From the NCBI GenBank assembly GCA_041687395.1, contig JAWLCA010000011.1:1-64000 (forward strand): DNA of 64,000 nucleotides, given 5' to 3'. The notes under the pieces were generated by a model. The model was not told the origin of the DNA. It made no database searches and saw only the letters and a list, made by a program, of their open reading frames with translations. The stretch is from JAWLCA01 sp041687395 (GTDB taxonomy: Bacteria; Pseudomonadota; Alphaproteobacteria; Rhodobacterales; Rhodobacteraceae). This document shows positions 43,892-52,042 of this stretch, piece after piece; position 1 is the stretch's first letter; the number at the start of each line of letters is the position of its first letter. Position numbers and translations under genes: made by a program.

Positions 43892-43940
43892 TTTATTGAA
43901 CGCGCGTTCAATAAATACCAGCGGGCGGAGATTCGGTCAA
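43892..43940 (-). promoter_or_regulatory. Promoter and 24-bp palindromic operator of the leucine operon
   Basis: On the minus strand TTGACC (43940-43935) and TATTTA (43917-43912) are exactly 17 bp apart. A perfect 24-bp palindrome (43892-43915; half-site TTTATTGAACGC) overlaps the -10 and the expected start site, 15 bp before the ivd ATG. The TTGAACG/CGTTCAA core resembles TetR-family operators of acyl-CoA catabolism. Binding here would block initiation, presumably relieved by a CoA intermediate. The regulator gene is not in the window. Confidence 0.75.
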
Positions 43941-43961
43941 CGGCGGCGACTGATGGAAGCG

Positions 43962-44037
<76 letters not shown>

Positions 44038-44046
44038 CCTTTGCTT

Positions 44047-44075
44047 TCCCTACCCCCGCCGCGGGCGCGGTGCAA
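44047..44075 (-). promoter_or_regulatory. Promoter of tRNA-Val
   Basis: TTGCAC (44075-44070) and TAGGGA (44052-44047) on the minus strand with a 17-bp spacer, 9 bp before the tRNA. It lies partly within the end of the following small gene's intergenic region, 7 bp from that gene's stop. Confidence 0.65.
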
Positions 44076-44082
44076 GCGGCTG

Positions 44083-44307
44083 TCAGCGACGTGGTTTCTT
44101 CTTCCCGGACTGGCCAACCGTTCCGCCGGCCGCACGCGCCTTGGCCGCGGCGGCCAGAAGTTCCTCGGCAATCTCCTCGGCCTCTTCGGGCGAAAAATCC
44201 AGGGGCAGGTCCACCCCCTGCCCCTCGATATAGATGCGCACCATGCCTAGCGTGGTGGGGCCGATCTGCAGGTTGGCGGCGATATCGCTTTCTTTGTCGA
44301 TGCCCAT
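44083..44307 (-). CDS. Small conserved protein (DUF6324-like)
   Basis: A 74-residue soluble protein beginning MGIDKESDIAANLQIGPTTL, with an acidic helix (SPEEAEEIAEELLAAAAKAR) and a basic tail (GKKKPRR). I associate this with a small Rhodobacteraceae family (DUF6324) of unknown role. ATG 44307 has an AAGGG site. The longer frame to 44367 would run through the tRNA-His promoter on the other strand and is not favoured. Confidence 0.7.
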   Translation of the reverse strand: MGIDKESDIAANLQIGPTTLGMVRIYIEGQGVDLPLDFSPEEAEEIAEELLAAAAKARAAGGTVGQSGKKKPRR

Positions 44308-44361
44308 CGGCAGACCCTTCTTTGGCGGATGCTGACGCCTTTCAATCATGGCGGCGGGGGC

Positions 44362-44390
44362 TTGCAAAGGGGGGTGTTGGCGGATAAATG
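44362..44390 (+). promoter_or_regulatory. Promoter of tRNA-His
   Basis: TTGCAA (44362-44367), 17-bp spacer, TAAATG (44385-44390), then 10 bp to the tRNA 5' end. Confidence 0.7.
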
Positions 44391-44400
44391 GACGCCGAGT

Positions 44401-44477
44401 GCCGCCTTAGCTCAGTTGGTTAGAGCACCAGATTGTGGATCTGGGGGTCCCCCGTTCGAGCCGGGGAGGCGGTACCA
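44401..44477 (+). tRNA. tRNA-His (anticodon GTG)
   Basis: Acceptor GCCGCCT (44401-44407) pairs with AGGCGGT (44467-44473), with a G-T pair at position 1, and CCA is encoded at 44475-44477. Anticodon stem CCAGA/TCTGG encloses TTGTGGA, giving GTG. The discriminator is A and no extra 5' G (G-1) opposes a C73, the alphaproteobacterial tRNA-His form. Confidence 0.97.
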
Positions 44478-44488
44478 CCGTTTCCACT

Positions 44489-44536
44489 GGAAATCGCCAG
44501 ATCTCGCCGCCCCCGGGGGCCCGATTTCCGGTTTTT
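44489..44536 (+). terminator. Intrinsic terminator of tRNA-His
   Basis: GGAAATCG (44489-44496) pairs with CGATTTCC (44522-44529), enclosing a CCCCCGGGGG-containing loop, and is followed by TTTTT (44532-44536). Confidence 0.7.
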
Positions 44537-44779
44537 CGCAATTCTCTTCTGCATCGTCCCGTGGCCGCCCGTGGCGGTCCAACACTTTTCTGCGCCATCT
44601 CGTTTCCGGAATCCGGAAACGTACCCAGGTCCCGCGAAGAGGCGGGTGCCGAACGGGTCTAGGCGGTTCTGATGCGGAAGGGGATAGCTGCCTCAGCCTG
44701 TCATTGCGAGGCTAAGCTGTCACGCTATCTGTAAAAAGTCGCTACAAGGCTCTGATAGATCGAGTGAATTCGCTTAAAT
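44537..44779. other. Gene-free stretch with a 21-bp inverted repeat
   Basis: No credible gene between the tRNA-His terminator and tRNA-Leu. It holds a perfect inverted repeat at 44601-44621 (arm CGTTTCCGGA, one central base) and a small AGCCT/AGGCT hairpin near 44697-44715. The repeat could be a terminator stem, an operator or part of a mobile-element scar. Confidence 0.4.
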
Positions 44780-44863
44780 TGGTGCGGGTGGTCGGACTCG
44801 AACCGACACTCCTTGCGGAAAGGGTGTTTGAGACCCTCGCGTCTACCGTTCCGCCACACCCGC
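44780..44863 (-). tRNA. tRNA-Leu (anticodon CAA)
   Basis: Acceptor GCGGGTG (44863-44857) pairs with CACCCGC (44790-44784), discriminator A, CCA encoded at 44782-44780. Anticodon stem AGGGT/ACCCT encloses CTCAAAC, giving CAA. A long variable arm, as in class II tRNAs, is present. Confidence 0.96.
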
Positions 44864-44873
44864 GCCGGAGTGT

Positions 44874-44902
44874 TCTATAGGGCCACGCGCCGCGTCGCTC
44901 AA
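44874..44902 (-). promoter_or_regulatory. Promoter of tRNA-Leu
   Basis: TTGAGC (44902-44897) and TATAGA (44879-44874) on the minus strand with a 17-bp spacer, 10 bp before the tRNA 5' end. Confidence 0.7.
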
Positions 44903-44949
44903 GCGCAAAGTCCACTGGAAGCCAGCGCCCGTTCGGCTAGTCTGGCGCC

Positions 44950-46227
44950 ATGACCGACCGCCTGATGACCGAGATCGCCGCCCGCCGCGACAGCCTGATC
45001 CGGCTGACGCAAGACCTGATCCGGATCCCCACGCTGAACCCGCCGGGGCGCAAATACCGCGAAATCTGCGAGTTTCTCGCCGCCGAACTGGAACCCGACG
45101 GCTTTACCGTGGAACTGCTGCGCGCCACCGGCACGCCCGGCGATTCAGACCGCTACCCGCGCTGGAACCTGGTCGCCCGGCGCGACGGCCCCCGCCCCGG
45201 CGACTGCGTCCACTTCAACAGCCACCACGACGTGGTGGAGGTGGGCCAGGGCTGGTCGGTCGATCCCTTCGGGGGCGAATTGCGCGACGGCCGCGTCTAC
45301 GGCCGCGGCGCCTGCGACATGAAGGGCGGCCTTGCCACCTCCATCATCGCCGCCCGCGCCTTCCTCGCCGCCCACCCCGATTTCGCGGGCGCCATCGAGA
45401 TCTCGGCCACCGCGGATGAGGAATCGGGCGGCTACGGCGGCGTCGCCTGGCTGGCGGAACGCGGGTATTTCGACCCCGCCCGCGTGCAGCACGTCATCAT
45501 CCCCGAACCGCTGAACAAGGACCGCATCTGCCTTGGCCACCGCGGCGTCTGGTGGGCCGAGATCGAGACGAAGGGCAGAATCGCCCACGGCTCCATGCCC
45601 TTCCTCGGCGATTGCGCGGTGCGCCACATGGGCGCCGTGCTGGCCGAAATGGAGGCGACGCTGTTCCCCATCCTCGGTGCACGCCGCACCGACATGCCCG
45701 TGGTCCCCGACGGCGCCCGCGCCAGCACGTTGAACATCAACGCGATCCACGGCGGCGCGGCGGAACCGGAAGAGGGCTACACCGGCCTTCCAGCCCCCTG
45801 CGTCCCCGACCGCTGCCGCATCACCATCGACCGCCGCTTCTTGATCGAGGAGGACCTGGCCGAGGTGAAATCCGAACTCATTGCCCTGATGGAACGCGTG
45901 AAAGCCGCCCGCCCTACCTTTGCCTACGAGATCCGCGACCTGTTCGAGGTGCAGCCGACGATGACCGACCGCGACGCGCCCGTGGTGCGCACCGTGGCCC
46001 AGGCCATCAGGACCGTGCTCGACCGCCACCCCGACTACGTCGTCTCGCCCGGCACCTACGACCAGAAGCACATCGACCGCATCGGCCGGCTGAAGAACTG
46101 CATCGCCTACGGCCCCGGCATCCTGGACCTCGCCCACCAGCCCGACGAGTGGGTCGGCGTGGACGACATGATGGACAGCGCGCGGGTCATGGCGCTGACG
46201 CTCGCCGAACTGCTGGATCCGGCGTGA
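44950..46227 (+). CDS. M20-family amidohydrolase (ArgE/DapE-like)
   Basis: A 425-residue zinc-dependent deacylase/peptidase. Metal-site motifs are intact: FNSHHDVVEVG (His and nearby Asp), GRGACDMKGG (bridging Asp), TADEESGGYGG (catalytic Glu pair). A late YDQKHIDRIG supplies the last His. The family hydrolyses N-acyl amino acids or dipeptides; the exact substrate is unknown. It precedes the dipeptide-type binding protein gene in the same direction, with two palindromic operators between them, so it may act on what that transporter imports. Confidence 0.9.
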   Translation: MTDRLMTEIAARRDSLIRLTQDLIRIPTLNPPGRKYREICEFLAAELEPDGFTVELLRATGTPGDSDRYPRWNLVARRDGPRPGDCVHFNSHHDVVEVGQGWSVDPFGGELRDGRVYGRGACDMKGGLATSIIAARAFLAAHPDFAGAIEISATADEESGGYGGVAWLAERGYFDPARVQHVIIPEPLNKDRICLGHRGVWWAEIETKGRIAHGSMPFLGDCAVRHMGAVLAEMEATLFPILGARRTDMPVVPDGARASTLNINAIHGGAAEPEEGYTGLPAPCVPDRCRITIDRRFLIEEDLAEVKSELIALMERVKAARPTFAYEIRDLFEVQPTMTDRDAPVVRTVAQAIRTVLDRHPDYVVSPGTYDQKHIDRIGRLKNCIAYGPGILDLAHQPDEWVGVDDMMDSARVMALTLAELLDPA

Positions 46228-46249
46228 TCGGGCGCGCGAATCTGCCGGA

Positions 46250-46323
46250 TTGTATCCACGTGTATACACTTGGATACAATATTCTCTCGCAGATTGTATC
46301 CAGTGGGATCCAAGTGGATACAA
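46250..46323. promoter_or_regulatory. Two tandem 30-bp palindromic operators, copies 2 and 3
   Basis: Copy 2 (46250-46279) is symmetric at 14 of 15 half-site positions around a central GTATAC. Copy 3 (46294-46323) is symmetric at 13 of 15 around GGATCC. Both have outer arms TTGTATCCA and TGGATACAA. Their centres are 44 bp apart, about four helical turns, suiting cooperative binding on one face. They lie 23 bp after the M20 gene stop and 78 bp before the binding-protein start. TACAAT hexamers inside each (46275-46280, 46319-46324) could double as -10 elements. Same element as at 13510-13539. Confidence 0.75.
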
Positions 46324-46400
46324 TCTTCACCCGCGCAAGGGGTCTTCCCTCACCCCCCGCCGCGGCGTAGGCTGACGCCGAAACAAGGGGGGGTAAAGCC

Positions 46401-47873
46401 ATGTTCCACCGCCTGAAATACGGCCTCGCCGCGCTGTTGCTGACCGCCACACCGGCCTTCGCCCAGCAGGACACGATCACCCTCGGCATGGTGCTGGAGC
46501 CGCCCAACCTCGACCCCACGTCGGGCGCAGCCGCGGCCATCCGCGAAGTCACTTATGCCAATATTTTCGAGGGGTTGACCCGCTTCGGCCCCGATGGCTC
46601 CGTCAATCCCGGCCTCGCCCACGACTGGGAGATCTCGGACGACGGCATGACCTACACGTTCCACCTGCGCGAGGGCGTGACCTTCCACGACGGTGCGCCG
46701 ATGACGGCCGAGGACGTGAAATTCACCCTCGACCGCGCCCGGGCCGAGGATTCGACGAACGCACAGAAGCAGCTTTTCGCCGCGATCGATACCGTGGAAG
46801 TCATTGATCCACTTACGGTTTCCGTGCAACTCAGCCAGCCCGACGGCGCCTTCCTGTTCAACATGGCCTGGGGTGATGCGGTCATCATGTCGCCCGCCAG
46901 CGTGGAGAACAACGCCACCAACCCCATCGGAACCGGCCCGTTCAGGTTCGCCCGCTGGGTGCAGGGCGACCGGGTGGAACTGGAACGCTACGCCGACTAC
47001 TGGGGCGAGGCGCCGGCGCTCGCGCGCGCGACTTTCCGTTTCATTTCAGACCCCAACGCCGCCTTTGCCGCGATGATGGCGGGCGACGTGGACGCCTTCC
47101 CGAACTTCCCCGCGCCCGAAACGCTGGCCCAGTTCGAGGCCGATCCGCGGTTTTCCGTCATCGTCGGCTCCACCGAGGGCGAAACGATCCTGGCGATGAA
47201 CCACGCCCATCCGCAACTGGCCGATCCGCAGGTGCGCAAGGCGATCGCCCATGCCATCGACCGGCAAGAGGTGATCGACGGGGCGATGTTCGGCTACGGC
47301 ACCCCCATCGGCACACACTTCGCCCCGCATCACCCTGATTACATTGACCTTACCGATCTGTCTCCCCACGATCTCGACGCCGCCCGCGCCCTGCTGGCCG
47401 AGGCGGGCGTAGAGGGGCTCACTCTCCGCCTGATGCTGCCTCCCCCCACCTACGCCCGCCGGGGCGGTGAGATCATTGCAGCCCAGCTGCGCGCCGTCGG
47501 GATCGAGACCGAGATCACCAACCTGGAATGGGCGCAGTGGCTGGAACAGGTGTTTCGCGGCAAGGATTTCGACCTGACCATCATCAGCCATACCGAGCCG
47601 ATGGACATCAACATCTACGCCCGACCCGACTATTACTTCGGCTACGACAACCCCGCGATGCAAGAGATCATGCAGACCCTGACCGCCACCACAGATCCGG
47701 CGGCGCGGACAGACCTTCTGCAGCAGGCGCAACGACTTATCGCCGAAGAGTACGTCAACGGCTTCCTCTTCCAGCTGGCCAAGACCGGCGTGGCGAACGC
47801 CAATATTCAGGGGCTGTGGGAAAACGCGCCGGTGCCCGCGAACGACCTGACGGCCGTGCGCTGGACCCAATGA
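46401..47873 (+). CDS. Dipeptide/oligopeptide-type ABC transporter substrate-binding protein
   Basis: A 490-residue family 5 extracellular solute-binding protein with a signal peptide (FHRLKYGLAALLLTATPAFA). It has the family-5 signature ITLGMVLEPPNLDPTSGAA, YTFHLREGVTFHDGAPMTAEDV and WAQWLEQVFRGKDFDL. Captures small peptides or amino compounds in the periplasm. Its likely permeases and ATPase are at 51095-54461, beyond three reverse-strand genes. A GGGGGG-type purine site precedes ATG 46401. The stop overlaps the next gene by 4 nt. Confidence 0.93.
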   Translation: MFHRLKYGLAALLLTATPAFAQQDTITLGMVLEPPNLDPTSGAAAAIREVTYANIFEGLTRFGPDGSVNPGLAHDWEISDDGMTYTFHLREGVTFHDGAPMTAEDVKFTLDRARAEDSTNAQKQLFAAIDTVEVIDPLTVSVQLSQPDGAFLFNMAWGDAVIMSPASVENNATNPIGTGPFRFARWVQGDRVELERYADYWGEAPALARATFRFISDPNAAFAAMMAGDVDAFPNFPAPETLAQFEADPRFSVIVGSTEGETILAMNHAHPQLADPQVRKAIAHAIDRQEVIDGAMFGYGTPIGTHFAPHHPDYIDLTDLSPHDLDAARALLAEAGVEGLTLRLMLPPPTYARRGGEIIAAQLRAVGIETEITNLEWAQWLEQVFRGKDFDLTIISHTEPMDINIYARPDYYFGYDNPAMQEIMQTLTATTDPAARTDLLQQAQRLIAEEYVNGFLFQLAKTGVANANIQGLWENAPVPANDLTAVRWTQ

Positions 47874-48214
47874 CGCCACTTTCCCTGCGCGTGGCGCCCG
47901 AGGGCGTGGCGCCCGAAACGGACCGCCCCGCCCCGGATCGCCTGATCTCGGGCGATCCGGTGTTCACCACGTGGAATCTGGAAGACCGCGACGGGCTCTA
48001 CGCGGGCATCTGGCAGTCGACGCCCGGAAAATGGCGCGTCGCCTATGACGAATGGGAGTATTTCCGAATCCTGTCGGGCCACTCCATCCTGACGCCAGAG
48101 GGCGGCGATCCGATCCACCTGCACGCCGGCGACAGCCTGATCCTTCGGCCCGGCTTTTCCGGCACCTGGGAAGTGGTGGAGACGACGCGCAAGGATTACG
48201 TCATTCGCCTGTGA
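47870..48214 (+). CDS. Cupin-fold protein (DUF861-like)
   Basis: A 114-residue single cupin domain. FTTWNLEDRDGLYAGIWQST, WRVAYDEWEYFRILSGHSIL and LHAGDSLILRPGFSGTWEV form the beta-barrel strands typical of (S)-ureidoglycine-aminohydrolase-like/DUF861 cupins. ATGA coupling to the binding-protein stop shows it belongs to that transcript. The 3' end overlaps the convergent HD-domain gene by 14 nt. It may bind or modify the transported compound; not demonstrable from sequence. Confidence 0.85.
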   Translation: MTPLSLRVAPEGVAPETDRPAPDRLISGDPVFTTWNLEDRDGLYAGIWQSTPGKWRVAYDEWEYFRILSGHSILTPEGGDPIHLHAGDSLILRPGFSGTWEVVETTRKDYVIRL

Positions 48215-48737
48215 TCGAAGCCCGCGCCCGGTCAGCCGCGTCCCGGAATCGTCGGCGCGCCGCTTCGTGCCCCTGCGGCAGTGCCTCGACGACCTCCTCA
48301 GCCCATTTCACGTAGTCCAGCTTGCGTGCCTTATCCCACTCCGCAGGCGGCGACGCGGCAAGCGCCATGAGGTTCGAGGTCTTGTCGGCGATCTTCACAA
48401 GCGCCGCGCGGGGCGACTTCGCAGCGGCGTTGACAACCTGAAGGCGCTTTCTTTCGTCTTTTTCCAGTGACTTGTCGTCGGTCAGTTCACGCACGACCGC
48501 GCTGACCTCGGCGCCGAACACCTCCTCCAGCTCCTCAAAGCTCGTCGGCGGACAATCCTCCACCGTGTCGTGCAACCAGGCGGCGGCGACGGACACCACA
48601 TCGCCGCCGCAGGCGGCAACCATGGCCGCCACCTCTTCCAGGTGGGTCGCGTAGGGCTCTGCCGCCGCGCCCTTGCGGGTCTGCGTCGCGTGCCGCTCCC
48701 GCGCAAAGGATTCAGCAAGGCGGATGTCCGGTGTCAT
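48201..48737 (-). CDS. HD-domain phosphohydrolase (RelA/SpoT hydrolase-like)
   Basis: A 178-residue protein with His32, the HDTVED motif (residues 56-61) and a later DKTSNLMALA (metal Asp), the arrangement of the SpoT/MESH1-type hydrolase domain. There is no synthetase or TGS domain. Small alarmone hydrolases of this type degrade (p)ppGpp, but other nucleotide substrates are possible. Solitary minus-strand gene between plus-strand operon parts. Confidence 0.88.
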   Translation of the reverse strand: MTPDIRLAESFARERHATQTRKGAAAEPYATHLEEVAAMVAACGGDVVSVAAAWLHDTVEDCPPTSFEELEEVFGAEVSAVVRELTDDKSLEKDERKRLQVVNAAAKSPRAALVKIADKTSNLMALAASPPAEWDKARKLDYVKWAEEVVEALPQGHEAARRRFRDAADRARASITGE

Positions 48738-48781
48738 GCCTCACGGTCGCCAAGGCCCGTTGGCATGTCAAGCGCGTCGGA

Positions 48782-49564
48782 TCAGTTGACGATCGCGATC
48801 TCGACGGGGCCTCCGGTCAGGATCTCCTGCCCCTGCGGGCTGTCGGCGGCTACCATCAGCCCGGTCGGCCCCTCGACCATGCGGCCCTCGGCGGCGATGC
48901 TCTCCGCGCGAGTCCGCACCCGCACCTGCGCGCCAGGGCGGACCTGATTGTACAGGTGTATGATGTCCTGGTTGAACAAGCGGATGCACCCCGCTGAAGT
49001 TGCGCGGCCAATCGAGCTGACGCTGTTGGTGCCGTGGATCCGGTACATCGTGTCGCGACTGCCGCGATAGAGGTACAGCGCGCGGGCGCCCAGCGGGTTG
49101 CGCAAACCGCCCTCCATCCCGCCGGCGAACTGGGCATAGACGTCGGGTTCGCGCCGGATCATGTTTGCGGTGGGCGTCCAGCTGGGCCACTCGGCCTTGC
49201 GCCCCACGGTGGCGTTGCCGCTGAAACCATACCCCTCTCGCCCCACGGCGATGCCGTAGCGGGTGGCGACCCCACCGTCGAGCACATGATAGAGCACGCG
49301 CGCGAAGGGATCGACGATGATCGTTCCGGGGCGTTCGCTGCCCGCCCACCGCACCGTCGTGCGGGCATTCCGGCCGGTCAGATAGCCCGGATTGACGGCC
49401 GGGATGACGTAATCGCCATCGACCACCTGCTGATACATCGCCTGCACCGCCGGCGACGGGGCCTGTACCGCCCGCGTCACCTGCGGCTGTGGTCCGCAGG
49501 CCGCAAGCCCGAGGAGAACCAGAAGCGGCACCATCGCCGCACGAAAGTTGAATGTTCTGAACAT
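48782..49564 (-). CDS. L,D-transpeptidase (YkuD domain), lipoprotein
   Basis: A 260-residue protein with a lipoprotein-type signal (VPLLVLLGLAAC, lipobox LAAC). The catalytic motif HGTNSVSSIGR is followed by SAGCIRL, with the nucleophilic Cys. Such enzymes form 3-3 peptidoglycan crosslinks or attach proteins to the wall in the periplasm. ATG 49564 places the signal peptide at the start; the frame is open further upstream without a good start signal. Confidence 0.92.
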   Translation of the reverse strand: MFRTFNFRAAMVPLLVLLGLAACGPQPQVTRAVQAPSPAVQAMYQQVVDGDYVIPAVNPGYLTGRNARTTVRWAGSERPGTIIVDPFARVLYHVLDGGVATRYGIAVGREGYGFSGNATVGRKAEWPSWTPTANMIRREPDVYAQFAGGMEGGLRNPLGARALYLYRGSRDTMYRIHGTNSVSSIGRATSAGCIRLFNQDIIHLYNQVRPGAQVRVRTRAESIAAEGRMVEGPTGLMVAADSPQGQEILTGGPVEIAIVN

Positions 49565-49687
49565 GTTTTGGCAGCCACTTCCGAAACCGAACCGGGCACG
49601 CCCCCCGACGCACCCTTCCGATCCTATCAGGTAGCCCGAAAGCCCATCCGTCAACCCCCTAATTTCGCAGGGCTTTCGGCTGCGCCC

Positions 49688-50899
49688 CTAGCCCACCACA
49701 TTCGTTTCGGGGCCGTAGGGGAAGCCCGTGATGTTCTCGGCCCCGTCTTCGGTGACGATCAGGATATCGTGCTCACGGTAGCCGCCGGCGCCGGGCTGCC
49801 CCTCGGGGATGGTCAGCATCGGCTCCATCGAGATGACCATGCCCGGCTCCAGCACCGTGTCGATATCCTCGCGCAGCTCCAGCCCGGCCTCGCGGCCATA
49901 GTAATGCGACAGGAGCCCGAAGCTGTGCCCATAGCCGAAGCTGCGGTACTTCAGAAGATCCAGTTCGGCCAGAAAGGCGTTGATCCGATGGGTGATTTCG
50001 GCACAGGTTGCGCCGGGGCGGATCAACGAAAGGCCGAGTTCGTGGGCGGCCACGTTCGCCTCCCAGATTCTCAGGCTGGCGGGATCAACCTCGCCGGCGA
50101 ACAGCGTGCGTTCCAGCGCGGTATAGTAGCCGCTGATCATCGGAAAGCAGTTCAGCGACAGGATGTCGCCGCGCCGGATCTGCCGCGCGGTGACCGGGTT
50201 GTGCGCCCCGTCGGTGTTGATCCCCGACTGGAACCAGACCCAGGTGTCGCGGTATTCGGCATCGGGAAAGCGGCGAGCGATTTCCATCTCCATCGCGTCG
50301 CGCCCGGCCATCGCCACGTCGATCTCGCGCGCGCCGATGCGGATGGCGTCGCGGATCGCCGCGCCGCCCAGATCGGCCACGGCGGCGCCCGCGCGGATCA
50401 GCTCGATCTCCGCCGCGGACTTGCGCATCCGTTGCAGCATCGTCGCGGGCGCGATGTCCACGCCGCGCGTCGGCTTCAGGAAGTGGTTGAGCTTTTCCGA
50501 GGCGACCAGCGTCAGGTGATCGGCCTCTACCCCCACCACGCGGCCCGTGCCCGCAGTATGAGCGACCGCGCGCCAGAAGTTGTCGCGCGTCCAGTCGGTA
50601 TAGGTCAGGCTGTCGCCATGGCTGCGCCGCCAGGGCTGTCCGCCGTCGATCCCGGCGCTGATCGTCACGCAGGTCTCCGGGGTGACCACCACGCCATAGG
50701 GGCGGCCAAATGAACAATACAGAAAGCCCGAATAATAGGCGACGTTGTGCATCGAGGTCAGCACCGCCGCCTCGACCCCCTGCTCGGTCATCGTTGCGCG
50801 CAGCCCGGCCAGGCGCTGCTCGTATTCTGCATCAGGAAACGGCAGCAGTGCCTTGTTTCCGTTCCTGAAAGAGAAGTGTGCGGGGCGTTCCTGTATCAT
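49688..50899 (-). CDS. Creatinase (creatine amidinohydrolase)
   Basis: A 403-residue pita-bread-fold protein, the same length as Pseudomonas creatinase. It hydrolyses creatine to sarcosine and urea. The creatinase catalytic positions are present with a +1 offset: His233 (GAHNPV), Glu263 (ALERTLF) and Glu359 (SMEPML). The metal ligands of M24 aminopeptidases are not used in creatinase. LTSMHNVAYYSGFLYCSFGRP and FGYGHSFGLLSHYYGREAGL are highly typical. A strong AGGAGGT site 5 nt before ATG 50899 fixes the start. Lies divergent to the dpp-like permeases, so imported creatine-like compounds are a plausible theme. Confidence 0.92.
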   Translation of the reverse strand: MIQERPAHFSFRNGNKALLPFPDAEYEQRLAGLRATMTEQGVEAAVLTSMHNVAYYSGFLYCSFGRPYGVVVTPETCVTISAGIDGGQPWRRSHGDSLTYTDWTRDNFWRAVAHTAGTGRVVGVEADHLTLVASEKLNHFLKPTRGVDIAPATMLQRMRKSAAEIELIRAGAAVADLGGAAIRDAIRIGAREIDVAMAGRDAMEMEIARRFPDAEYRDTWVWFQSGINTDGAHNPVTARQIRRGDILSLNCFPMISGYYTALERTLFAGEVDPASLRIWEANVAAHELGLSLIRPGATCAEITHRINAFLAELDLLKYRSFGYGHSFGLLSHYYGREAGLELREDIDTVLEPGMVISMEPMLTIPEGQPGAGGYREHDILIVTEDGAENITGFPYGPETNVVG

Positions 50900-50915
50900 C
50901 TCAGACCTCCTGAAC

Positions 50916-50936
50916 CGGGGTCCGTGCCGGACCCCG
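50916..50936. promoter_or_regulatory. 9-bp perfect hairpin just upstream of creatinase
   Basis: CGGGGTCCG (50916-50924) pairs with CGGACCCCG (50928-50936) around TGC. In the creatinase mRNA it would stand 5 bases before the AGGAGGT site, where it could affect translation. As DNA it is a palindrome in the divergent control region. Confidence 0.45.
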
Positions 50937-51094
50937 AAAGATCCCGGCGTGCAGGACGGTGGCGGATGGACCGCAGGCATCGGGCAAATCCCGGTGGCGA
51001 CGCCATCGCCACGGCCTGCCATCGTGATACAACCCGGCGCGGCATCGGGCAAGGCCACTGGACCGCCCCTGATGCGGCCTCTAACCTGCGGCCC

Positions 51095-52042
51095 ATGCTG
51101 CGCTATGCCCTCTCGCGCCTTGTCTCGCTCACGATCAGCCTGATCGTGGCCAGCGTTGTGATCTTTGCCGTGATCGAGGTCATTCCGGGCGACCCGGCCG
51201 CCTATATGCTGGGCATGAACGCCGCCCCCGACACGGTGGCGGCTCTGCGGCGGGAACTGGGCCTCGATGGCTCGGCGCTGCAACGGTATTTCGGCTGGGT
51301 CGGCGGCATGCTGCGGGGCGATTTCGGGGTCTCCTACACCTATCGCGTGCCGGTGTCGGAGCTGATCCTGGCGCGGATGGAGGTGTCGCTGCCGCTGACG
51401 CTGTATGCGCTGATCCTGTCCACGGCCATCGCCTTTCCCGTCGGCCTGATCGCCGCCGCCCGGCGCGGGACGATGATGGATGCGGGCATCATGGGGGCCA
51501 CGCAACTGGGCATCGCGGTGCCGAACTTCTGGTTCGCGATGCTGCTGGTACTGGTCTTCGCGATCAACCTTCGCTGGGTCAGCGCGGGCGGCTTTCCCGG
51601 CTGGGATCAGGGCTTCTGGCCCAACATCAAGGCGCTGACCCTGCCCGCCGTGGCGCTGGCCCTGCCGCAGGCGTCGATCCTGGCGCGCGTGATGCGCTCG
51701 TCCGTGCTCGAGGTGCTGGATCAGGATTACATCCGCACTGCCCGCGCCAAGGGGCTGACCCGACGCCAGGCTATCACGCGGCATGCGCTGCGCAACGCGC
51801 TGATCCCGGTGCTGACGATCATCGGGCTGCAGTTCTCGTTCCTTCTCGCCGGCGCGATCATCATCGAGAACGTGTTCTTCCTGCCGGGCCTCGGCCGGCT
51901 GATCTTCCAGGCGATCACCCAGCGGGATCTGGTCGTGGTGGAATCGGTGGTGATGCTGCTGGTCTTTGCCGTCATCCTCGTCACCTTCCTCGTCGATCTG
52001 GCCTATGCCGCCGTCGACCCACGTTTGAGGCGGCGGGGATGA
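51095..52042 (+). CDS. Dipeptide-type ABC transporter permease (DppB-like)
   Basis: A 315-residue inner-membrane permease with six predicted helices. The N-terminal RYALSRLVSLTISLIVASVV and the EAA-loop region DYIRTARAKGLTRRQAITRH are diagnostic of DppB/OppB subunits. ATG 51095 begins at the family start (MLRYALSRL); longer frames overlap the creatinase gene on the other strand. Overlaps the next permease by 4 nt. Confidence 0.93.
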   Translation: MLRYALSRLVSLTISLIVASVVIFAVIEVIPGDPAAYMLGMNAAPDTVAALRRELGLDGSALQRYFGWVGGMLRGDFGVSYTYRVPVSELILARMEVSLPLTLYALILSTAIAFPVGLIAAARRGTMMDAGIMGATQLGIAVPNFWFAMLLVLVFAINLRWVSAGGFPGWDQGFWPNIKALTLPAVALALPQASILARVMRSSVLEVLDQDYIRTARAKGLTRRQAITRHALRNALIPVLTIIGLQFSFLLAGAIIIENVFFLPGLGRLIFQAITQRDLVVVESVVMLLVFAVILVTFLVDLAYAAVDPRLRRRG

